Positions 36,601-47,800 of a DNA stretch of 64,000 nucleotides are shown in pieces. The translations under genes were made by a program, and so were the position numbers. This stretch comes from Schistosoma haematobium (Eukaryota; Platyhelminthes; Trematoda; Strigeidida; Schistosomatidae): assembly GCF_000699445.3 (NCBI RefSeq), contig NC_067198.1:34810536-34874535 (forward strand), read 5' to 3'. How positions within the stretch are numbered: the first letter of the stretch is position 1; each line of letters starts with the position of its first letter. The notes under the pieces were generated by a model. The model was not told the DNA's origin, ran no database searches, and worked only from the letters and a program-made list of their open reading frames with translations.

Positions 36601-38788
36601 CGTTGGAGGTCGTTCGCAGCTGCATACTCAACAAGTGGACTTCATCTAGACTACATGGAGAGCTGTTACAATATTTTCACCGACGAGATTCTTTGACAGT
36701 TTTCGACTCGTGTATAATGTTTGGCCACCGTATCGTTATCCACAGAAATCTTCGAAATCAAATCATTAAGCAGTTCCACAGCGGGCACCCGGGGATAAGT
36801 CAAATGAAATCACTGACTCGGGGCTATGCATACTGGCCGTCAATAAACCATGATATGGAACAAAAATGTCGCAGTTGTTGGTCCTGTCTAGAGGCTGCAA
36901 AGAATCCAACGAAAGCTGAACCACAACCATGGCCAAAGCCGGACGGGTCTTGGCAAAGAATACACGCTGATTTCGCCGGACCAATACACGGTAGAAATTA
37001 CTTAGTTGTTGTCGATGCTTTCACAAAATTGCCAGAAGTATATGACATGTCGAAAACGACTTCAGAGAGTACAATAAGTTTACTGGCAGGATTGTTTGCT
37101 TGTTTTGGGGTTCCAGAGATCTTAGTGACTGACAACGGCACTCATTTTATGTCATCCACTTTCAAACGCTTTTGCAGTGAAAATGGCATATCGCATCGAC
37201 AATCTCTTCTGTACCATCCTCAGTCGATTGGCCAAGCAGAAAGATTCGTGGATACGATAACAAGAGCTGTGATCAAAAGGGGAGGTGAGGGTATCCCAGG
37301 ACAAGTGATCAGTAAGTTCCTAATGTCTTACAGAGTTACTCCTAATCCGGCAGTACCAGAAGGAAAGTCACCGGCCGAGTGTATGTTCGGAAGAAAAATC
37401 CGGACAGTCTTTAACAGTACGTTGCTGCCCAGAAAGACAAATAAACCCATGAATGAGTATCGTGCGGTCACTCGTAGCTTCCAGGTGGGTGAAAGGGTAT
37501 TTGTCAAGTCGTATCAAGGTAATAGGAAGTGGGAACCAGTTGTCATAGAACGTCGGATCGGAAATGTACTGTACCCAGTCCGGAGAAAGGTCGGAACGTG
37601 TATAAGACACGTAAAACAATTTCAATTCAAGCAACCGATACAAAAATGAATTATAGTTACAGCATTTTGTTTTCCTCTTTCAACCGGTTCAATTAAATTT
37701 AAAATGCTAAATCTTGTCTCACTATTTCTTCTAAACTTTGTTTTTATAAATTTTTTATGTCTATATTATCGACTTTTTAGTTTATCATTGTTTTACATTT
37801 TGATTATATATTGAATTTATTATGGGTTTGTTTTCTTCATTTTTATTGATTTTACATAAAAGCTTAATGAATTTGTAGTCTTATCGAATCCGGAATTTCT
37901 AGCTGAAGGTACTGCTGTCAATGATTTATGTAATCCAGATCGTATTCTAATTGGTGGTGATTCACATTCGTCATCTGGTAAATTAGCAATTGAAATGTTA
38001 CGTTGGATATATTTACATTGGGTACCAGCAGAACGTATACTTATTACATCGACCTGGTCATCGGAATTATCTAAATTGGTAATTTATTTTCATAACAATC
38101 ATATGCTCACTATTGACCGGCTTTAAAATGTTACTCCTGGAGTTCTAGTGAAAAGTCATGATCAGTGGAGTTCAATCTGTGGCAATCAATGAAGGGTTGA
38201 GTAAGATCATGGATTAACTGAAGTTAGACACTAACACCGTTGGATGCCAGTTCAGTGGTCTAGAGTTTAAGTGTTCGCGCGTGCGACCGGAGGTTCCTGA
38301 ATGCGAGGTCATAGACGCACACTGCTGCGGATTCCTTCACTGGGTCGAAACAGCTGTCCAGTTTTTTTAGGTTTTCAATGGTGGTGTAGCTATGATTAGT
38401 TCATAATTTCAACCGTGAAAATTTATTTCCAATAGATTATTATTCTAGAAAGATAAGCATATATCTGTGCATCTTTATTTGTTTTCTGATGTCCTTTTCG
38501 GCTATGTTTCACGAATAAATCATGCATAAAATTATTTTGGAGTAGTAAATTTGAGATCATTCACACTTTTTTGGACTTGCATATTTGTATGTGCTGAAAT
38601 TGGTCATGATTTCACTTCTTATCTTGCTCTAGATCTTCAGTTTCAATATTCCTTCGTATATATCTTTTCAGCCTTTTCTCTAATCATATTCTCCATGTTT
38701 AGGTTTTATTCACTATCATTCATAATATATTGTTCAGACTCTTTTGGTATTCATCTTGTCAATTTTATCTTGTCTTGCTTGGGCTTAC

Positions 38789-38862
<74 letters not shown>

Positions 38863-41800
38863 TTAGTTCTATGTTGATAATATCAGACTAACAAATTGTT
38901 CATTAGAAGAATATTTGTAACACGAGCAAAATAATATGTATGTATCTTTTACTGCCTGTAAATTAATTAACCATATACCCGTTACTTAGTTTTGTACCAC
39001 AAATAACGTAGTTACGTACAGATTAAGATTTTCTATTTATGGTGTATGGTGGCCTTATAATTGATGTATATTATATTGTAACCTTTGAGTCATAATATAC
39101 ATAGAGTAAATCGGTTAACATTTTCCGTGTTCTAATTGAACAGGCTAATGCTAGAAAGAATTAGCCTCGGCATATCAACGCTAACATATCCTATTGGTAT
39201 TGGCTTCGTTGGCATAACCTAATTTATTAGTAATGTACTCAATATATCAGTTGTCCATTTAATTGGGCACGTAGATACTGAATTCATTTGGTATAATAAT
39301 TTCAAATTTCAGAAATCAACCTTAACATTCATTAGTCGTTTGTTAGCGCTCAATCTTTTCATGATTATTATTATTATTATTTCGATAGAACAATGAGAAG
39401 ACGGAGTTGATCTGAAAAATATGATGTATTAGCGCTATACACATTTTTCAGATCAACTCCGTCTTCTCATTGTTCTATCGAAATTTATAAAAGGGACTAA
39501 TTGCTTTATATTATTATTATTATTCCATTCATAGGCAGCTAATGCTTTTCTTGCTCAACGTATTAGCAGTATCAATGCTATCTCGGCTATATGTGAACAA
39601 ACAAATGCTGATATTAAAGAAGTGTCTAAAGCAATCGGTGCAGATCATCGAATTGGTCCATATTTTTTAAATGCTAGTCTTGGCTTTGGTGGTAGTTGTT
39701 TTCGTAAAGATATTTTAAGTTTGGTAATTTGAAATACATTTTTATTATTTTAAAATTTTCTTTGTTTCATAAATTTTTTTAACAAATAAACACAATAAGA
39801 ATAACGTTTATTTTGTACACATAGTTTGAGAAAATTCTATTCACCATTTGAATTGGTTAACTCCACCTATTGCTCTCCTAGGGCTATTGCCGATTCTAAG
39901 TCCGCGTAAAGGAAGAGTGTTGGGCATGGGGTTAGCAACCCTATTCCGTAGAAAACAACCTTGCTTAAAAAAAAGCTAGCCAGAATAATAATAATAATTC
40001 AAATTGTTTAACATGAAATTTATTCTTCGTGTTACCAATAAATTTACTAAATCCATTTTTTTATTAATAAAAATTCTGCTCGAAATTATTATTCTTGACT
40101 TTTGTCATACGCTTATCGTATCAAAGTAACTAAACAAAAAAGATTACGACTGATGCTACATAAAAGTAGATGTTTAGAATGTTGATTAACAACAATGAGG
40201 TGTTTTTGTCAAATAATCAACGTTTTCTGTCGTAATCGTCCGGTTGAAGACTGTAGCTATAATCAAAAAGTACACATCATGGCTTTCTGCTATTCTTTTT
40301 ATCGTAAATATTATGCTTCATAGGAATAGAACTGTCCAAAAAATCGACAATTCTTAAAGGGTCATTTATAGTTTTTATATGTATGGGGTCATCTGTAATA
40401 CGACCCTTAATTATTGTGTAAGCTTCATATTCATTAATCTGACAATCAGAATATTTATCTTATGCTTGCAAAGCAAGTGCGTCTGATGCCGAAAAAATGT
40501 AGAGTTAGCAAATGATTGTGCAAAGTCTATTCAACTAATCCTGATCATATTGGTCATTATGAGACTTCTTTTATCCACTCCGCGTAATAATGATGACGTA
40601 ACAAAGTGAAATAAATGTGAGGAGCACTGTACACTTTTCACTGCAATAAAAGTGTTCGTTACATAACTATATTGCTTAACCATTCATCTGGATAACATTA
40701 AAAAAACGTACTATGCTTGTAACTCTTTCTAGAAAAATGTCAAGCATTTACCAGAACTAATCGAAATACAAGGAAAATTTTCAAAACAACTTCTCTAGGA
40801 CTTTTGTTTTGTCTATGATAAATGTCACACTCTTAATTACCAGTACAAAGAATTGAGGAAAAATTTCTCTAAAAAGGATATCCAGGGCATTACAGTTTGT
40901 TCCTGTGGTATAATAACCAGACTACATAAAGATATTCACTGCTGTATTTACAGGTTCATTTCTCTTGTTGTTGTTTATGAAAAGGTCGTTGCTATAGAAA
41001 ATTTCCGTGTTCAATTATTTCATACATTTAAATTTGAATATGTTTATCTGCGATTAATCATACGGTGTGATTGTATTATCATAATAATTGACGGTTTCGC
41101 CCAAATGTTTCGCTTACTTATTTTTCAAACGTACAAATATTGAGATAAACGCTCTTTGTTTCAGGTTTGTTTTGAACTTTAGAATTTTGAGTGGCAGGCG
41201 TATACAAATATGCGGTTTTTTTTAAAAAAAATTGACCATTTGTGTGGGTGTTAAATACTGAAAAACTCGGATATAATCTCCACAGCCCTTGGTATAGTCT
41301 TTTCCTCTATTCTCCAATGACATAATAGACGACTACATTGGAATTCATTGGTTCAATATATGACAGATGAAGGAAAGAGCTGTAGTCAGTGAACCAGTTA
41401 AAAACTTTCACAATTGAAGACTATAGTAGTGGCAGAAATTGACAATTGAAAAAAATTTATAGAATATATTTAGGAATAATTACAAATTGAATTTATGTTG
41501 AGGAGTGGTTTTGTTGCTATAATCTATAATTTTCATGTTAAGAATTCCTAATAGTAATGAAATTTATATTGGTGAATTAAGTAATTGTTATTATGAATGA
41601 AACCTACATTAATTCTAGCATCAATCTGTGATAAATTTTTACAGAAAAATTGATATTTAGGAAATTAGCGCAATCTACGACGACTATTTTGAAACAGTTT
41701 ATTTTCAAATAAGGTAAACTCATCTTACTTTTTGTACACTCAATCTTCAGCATGCGCATGAAACTGGTATATGCTACTTTCTGCTTTTCAATAGTAAACC

Positions 41801-44800
41801 AACTGAGGTTACTATGTGACGAATACACCCTATAAATAGTATTTGTTAAGCAGTGAGACTTAATCACATTGCCAATAAACACTTACTGTTAAATTACAGT
41901 ACTACACAGTAGTGGTAGTCGTAGTAGTAGTATAAGTCTAATGACTATACAGTTACACTTAGTACGTTTAAAATTGAATACATTAAGTCAAGCCTACTCA
42001 ATATAAGCATGGCATATATATATAATTCAACACGAATGATTTTTTTCGTTCCATCTAAAGTACTCGTGATACTAAGAAGTTTTGACTTTCAAGAGTGAAT
42101 GTGTTTTTAGTTGCTCCCATTAGCAGGTTGGTTCTGTAAAAGTCAATAAATTACTCCACTTGTCTCACTGAGGTATTTAAGAATATGATTATAGTGTTCT
42201 TCTCATCAGAATTTATTTTGTTTTATGATTGTAATGATGTGTCAACAAAATAATTCTAAAATAGGTAAAACTTCTTTTTTCACATTCAACTGATTTCCAC
42301 TTTTAACAATTATATTCAAATGGACTGAATTTTTCTTCACAGTTTTATTTGTATATTTTTGTTGTTATTACACTCCTAGATGTATATATCAGAGACATTG
42401 AATTTACCAGAAGTAGCTTCTTATTGGTATAGTGTACTACAAATGAATAATTATCAGATTAATAGATTTACACGTAATGTAATTGAAAAATTGCACAATA
42501 CATTAAAAGGAAAACGTATTGCAATATTTGGCTTCACTTTTAAAGCGGATACATATGATACAAGGTTAGAATGTTTTTTTTTAAATTAAATAATTATCTT
42601 GACAGAAGAGGTTTTGTGGAGATTTTAGAAATTTGAATAGTTGAAATCATGAGTCAATCGAAGCTAGACCACCATGAAAAACCTTGAAGCAGTGGACGGT
42701 CGTTTCGTTCTAGTATGAGACTCCTCATCAGTGCGCATCCACGATCCCGCCCCCGCGAGATTCGAACCCAGGACCTATCGGTATCGTGCGCGAGCGCTTG
42801 ACCATTATGTTTACGTATTATGCAAATATTAATCATTTGTTAACTAATTACATTTCTCTGTCAATACGTTAGTTTAAATCTCCATTTCATCAATGCATTT
42901 TTTACTTGTATTCACATTATCATCGTTTTTTTCTTTAAAAAATATTAGAGATAGTCCTGTGATACCATTGTGTAATCAGTTATTACAAGAACAGGCTGAA
43001 CTAGCAATCTATGATCCTAAAGCTCTTCATAAACAAATTGAATCAGATTTATTAATCAATAATAATAAAGATTCATGTAAGTAACATAGTATTCTTCAAG
43101 GAGTTTTTTTATCATGCCTATTTCATTTGTTTAGTTATAATTCAATTCTGGTTGTTTATTAATAAACCACTTAAAGTAAAAAATGTCTTTGAATTTGAAA
43201 ACTCTGATCTAAATTACTGTGTTAATCAAATTACGTGTTAACTAGATATAAGATTACAATAATTTCTATCATTATGGTTCAACTATAGTTTTTCATTATA
43301 AGTGGATATTCATCGATTGGACTGTAAAGAACAAAGGGTATGTAGTTTTTGACATTTCTTAGTAGTTTGCGATTTTATCCAGAATATTATATGAATGATA
43401 CATCAGGAGATGGAACATAATAATCTCACTTATTGAATATTGAATCAACAAAAATCATAACGACAAGTTTTGCTTTATTTATTTGTACCTATTCGGTTAC
43501 AGTAAAAGTTTTCTTAACAGGAAATTTACAATGTTTCAATAAATTCCACTCTTAGATCCACTTAAATTGTAAATACTCAAATACAACTTAAAACAAAGAT
43601 TTTACTTATCATTCATCCTTATCATTCCAAACGTTTACGACCGGTTTAGTTCTTATGACACTGTCATTTCGTAATGTATATTTGATGCATAATCGTCTTT
43701 AGTTTATCTAAACGACAGAAAAAGGCAAATAAGTAAACCACTGTGATGATAATGATTCTACTCGGATTTCCCATTGTTTAGTTCCGCTGTGTATTGCAAC
43801 TTACGCCTGTTAACTCTCGTAGAGAATAAGCCGTCGACCAGGATCCTCCAATCAACTCTCTCTTGCGCTCTCCTCTCTAGTTGTTCCTAAGTGCTATTTA
43901 TTCATTGATATCTTCTCCCAATACCCAGCGCTCTTTGTTCTTTGTTTTGAGGATCTGAACTTGGGACTTACCTCATGCTGTTTGGTGATTTCTGCGATGT
44001 GTCTCCCATCCAACTCCATCGTCATTTTCTAATTTCCTGTTCAGCTGGAAGCTGCTTTGTTTTCTACTAGACTAGGTTATTGTTGATTGTGTCTGGCTAA
44101 CAGATTTGGAGTATATTGTGTAGGCAGTTTTTTATAAATACCTGTACGTTTTTGATGGTGATAGTTTTCCAAGTTTCAGCTTCGTACAAAAAACTGTCTT
44201 GGCGATCGTATTGGAAATCCTGTCGTAAGCTTTTTATAAAAGCGTGCTGATACAATAGGAGGGTTGCTTAAATTGGTTCTAAAAAACTCAGATTTATTGC
44301 ATTATTTGGATAGTTAAGAAATAGGTAACCCAGGACCCTAAGAGTACTGTAATTGGTTCCCAGAATTTGTTCATCTTCCGCCTGGAGCCCCTCAGGGGCT
44401 ACTGCAGGTCCCAACCCCTGATGGACGAGGAGGGTTTGGCATGGGTTTAGCGAGCCTATCCCGTAGAAAACTAACTCGCTAGAACACGCTAACTAGAAAA
44501 ATAATTCAGATTATTATTATTATTATCATCATCATATCAGATCGAGTTAGTATGGTTTACTACTTTATTTCTAACACAAATTTCAGTTTACCAGGAAACC
44601 TTTACATTCAACTGATAAATACCTGTCATTTATTAGTTTTCCGAATGTGTGCGAGCGTGTATGTGAACGTTAGGCCACAAAATTGTAATTCTGCAACAGT
44701 AGAGAATCTGAAGACATCAGACCTATGTACATACATTGATTATGTATGCTCTTCCGTGTGTTTAGAATAAAGGTGTATTTTTAAGATTCAGGTGACCTTT

Positions 44801-47800
44801 GTTGCATGGGTTATTATTGTCGAAAAACAAGACTTATCCTTTACCAAATACCTGAACAGCATTTAAACGATTGGGTCACGTCGCACTGTTTGTCAATTTA
44901 CATATTTGTGTAATCACATATACATAGGAAGGAGCAATCATGATTTGCAAATTGGACTCAATGCATATTTATTAAAATAATAATCTCAGAGATTGAAATG
45001 TAAATAATGCCAACGTTTCATCCAGCGAACTTGTCTGAACTTCTTCAGGGTAACAACCAAAATCATCAAATCAAATCTATACTGTGCTAATCCAATCATG
45101 AGCCAGTTAAATGAGAATAATGTGAAAAGTTCACAATGTATATGTGATTACACAAATATGTAAATTGACAAACAGTGCGACGTGACCCAATCGTTTAAAT
45201 GCTGTTCAGGTATTTGGTAAAGGATAAGTCTTGTTTTTTCGACAATAATAACCCATGCAACAAAGGTCACCTGAATCTTAAAAATACACCTTTATTCTAA
45301 ACACACGGAAGAGCATACATAATCAATGTATGTACATAGGTCTGATGTCTTCAGATTCTCTACTGTTGCAGAATTACAATTTTGTGGCCTAACGTTCACA
45401 TACACGCTCGCACACATTCGGAAAACTAATAAATGACAGGTATTTATCAGTTGAATGTAAAGGTTTCCTGGTAAACTGAAATTTGTGTTAGAAATAAAGT
45501 AGTAAACCATACTAACTCGATCTGATATGATGATGATAATAATAGTGACAAGAATAACAAATTCGGGGAACCAATTACAGTTTCATGCACTCAACTTTTA
45601 ATCACATGTGATCTGTGTACATAAACGACACTCCCTCACCCTAGGCAACTTGTGTTACTGTTTCCCCAATGGTATGTTCGTCACTGAGCCACTATTTCAC
45701 ATCGTATTATATTAGTTATGTAAATGATTACCGTTAGTATTACACTATCACGAATTTATTGATTAGTAACGAATTGATTTTATCTTTTAATAATGTTAGT
45801 TGACCTGAATCATATAGAATTAATTGCTGAAAAGATTTCCCATACAACAACATTACCATACATTTGAACTAACATACTTCTTAATCATATGAATATGGAT
45901 CTACCTTGCGATCCTATGACTCGTTTAAATATCTTTCCTAATATATTAAAATAGTGGGAGAATATAAAACACATATCGATGTACACAATTAGATAATGCT
46001 TCTGTTCATGTATATTTTTCTTCAATGCTTTTTTATGTGTATGTATTTTAGTTAGTCAATTCGTTCACATTTGTTCTACGCCTGAAGAAGCTGTCACCAA
46101 CGCCTATGCTATTCTGATATGCACAGATTGGAAATGTTTCCAAGTGAGTATTGTATTGTATTGAGAAATTCTCTTGTTGAAATGTTGGAAAATGATTCGT
46201 ACGAATTCTTTTTGTCTTCGTTTTAATGTATGACTTAAACCAATACGTCCATGTATTGGTTATTTTACATCGTATGTTGACGTTACAATAGAATTATATG
46301 GATGTAAAAATCTTTGAATTTCTTTTTTAAATAACTTATAAATAATAAATATGTTTGTTTTTGCAGAATTGATAGTTCAGTTGTCAGTTACAAATAATAT
46401 AAAATGGAAATACTGATATATCACTTTTTGATGGTGTATATTCTCTCAAAATCAGTAACTCAATAAACATTCGTGACTTGCTTTTGGCCCCATTAGTTTT
46501 GATGAAGTGAACTAAACCACTTAAATGCCACTTGTTATTTCACGTGTATATGACGATTCTCATATACACCATCATCTTGCTAGCTAGGAAATGTTATCCA
46601 TACCTCCTGTAGTCTTCGAATAAACCTTCGAACCAGTAATGTCTTCTTTCTCATACACTGTCGATTGAAAATACAAAAAATATCGTGATACTTATAGAGA
46701 GTTCAATATCATTATCGTTTAGTTCTGTCGAAACTAGGAAAATAATGTGTAGATTATTATTAATTTTTGTTAGGTGGTTAGAGGTGAGCAACAGTAAACC
46801 TTAGATCTGTGTTTCTTGTTATTTGACACGCAACCCGTGTCGAACCCATTAGGAAGCACCAATGCTATAAAAGTTGTCAATCACTTCGAAGCAGCTAACA
46901 TTTTGAAATCATGAGCGCAATATAAAGTCAATTAGATAGACAGATAAATTGCAATTCGATCGATCGGATTGAAGGACCAGACATGAATAGTACTGGTCAC
47001 TACTCGTTGATCAATCAGTTGTGACCGTTAAATTATTGGTGTCAATATAAAACTGGCTGGCTAAAACGTTGATACAGTCCTTGTTAGGTCACTACTGACT
47101 CCCTTGAATATAATACATAAAAGAACCAAAAATACATTGTCTGTAAGTTTTAACTGACATCATACTGAATTTCTTGAAACTACCTAAATATACTAGTACT
47201 TCATAATTTTACGAGTATTTAACAACTTAGTATTTTGAATTTATTATTCTATATTCTCTGTTTTTTTTTCTGCTTTTCATTCAGTTCTTTACTGTTTGTT
47301 TATTTTGTGGGATTGACTAGACTTGGCACACATGACATTGATCACCACCCAGTGATCAATCAATTGTGATTACATCTTAGTCCTAAAGGAGGTCGGTCGC
47401 GGTCCAGATAGCTCAGTGGTAACGTCTCTGACTGTGAAGCTGGGTGACACGGGACGGAATCCGTCAGGGAGCATCAGTTTCCTCACGATTACAGGTACAC
47501 CTTGCCGACGAGTGCCAAGTAGCACGAAACCCGGGTCCAAGGTTTCCTGTTGACTACCTCCAACCACCATCTTATCTCAACATAATGCATGCAGTGTCGA
47601 GTCACCTAGACTAGTGGCCACATTGAAACTTACTCGATAGCATTCGATCTGCACTAAGAGGGACTTGACACATATGACATTGATCACCACCTAGTGATCA
47701 ATCAACTGTGATTAGTTCTATTATTTATATCTATATGATTTATTATATTTCTTAGTGAATGATTTTAATTGGTATCGTCGGTTTTTTTTAATCTTAATTA

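Larger units (their letters stand above)
33483..37660 (+). mobile_element. Ty3/gypsy LTR retrotransposon, K02A2.6-like, 3' LTR missing
   Basis: Order on the + strand: LTR, primer site, gag (33728), zinc knuckles, protease, RT, RNase H, integrase (to 37649). The zinc-knuckle pair and the HADFAGP and VTDNGTHF integrase motifs are like the K02A2.6-type group. It is distinct from the CsRn1-like copy at 385. It lies in UGDH intron 3 in the gene's orientation and ends about 200 bases before exon 4. Confidence 0.85.
44349..45583. repeat. Inverted repeat with ~408-bp arms around a PLE-type hammerhead-like loop
   Basis: Arms 44518-44925 and 45136-45544 are near-identical reverse complements; a shorter outer block (44349-44375 and 45558-45583, around CTGTAATTGGTTCCC) continues the arms. 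Between these blocks the left arm carries an extra ~140-base retroelement fragment (44376-44517). The loop 44926-45135 contains the hammerhead-like motif. The 72-residue frames in each arm (44552 and 45292) are mirror copies and not genes. Confidence 0.9.

Noticed and set aside
38551..38877. 108-codon frame rich in Ile and Tyr
   Set aside because: The last third is translation of the (TA)n microsatellite and the rest is AT-rich intron of UGDH; no motif.
40853..41882. 92-96 codon frames in UGDH intron 5
   Set aside because: No motif, no match to neighbouring elements, and composition typical of the surrounding intron.
42700..42756. Functional hammerhead suggested by the exact string CTGATGAG
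   Set aside because: Alignment to sister SINEs shows the true core is shifted by three bases and mutated, and stem II does not pair.
44552..45510. Identical 72-codon frames on opposite strands
   Set aside because: They are mirror images in the inverted-repeat arms, with no motif; identity comes from the palindrome, not from selection on a protein.
42640..47450. tRNA genes suggested by A and B boxes at about 42770 and 47409
   Set aside because: They belong to SINE copies with hammerhead-derived tails and lack a full cloverleaf; no true tRNA gene was seen.
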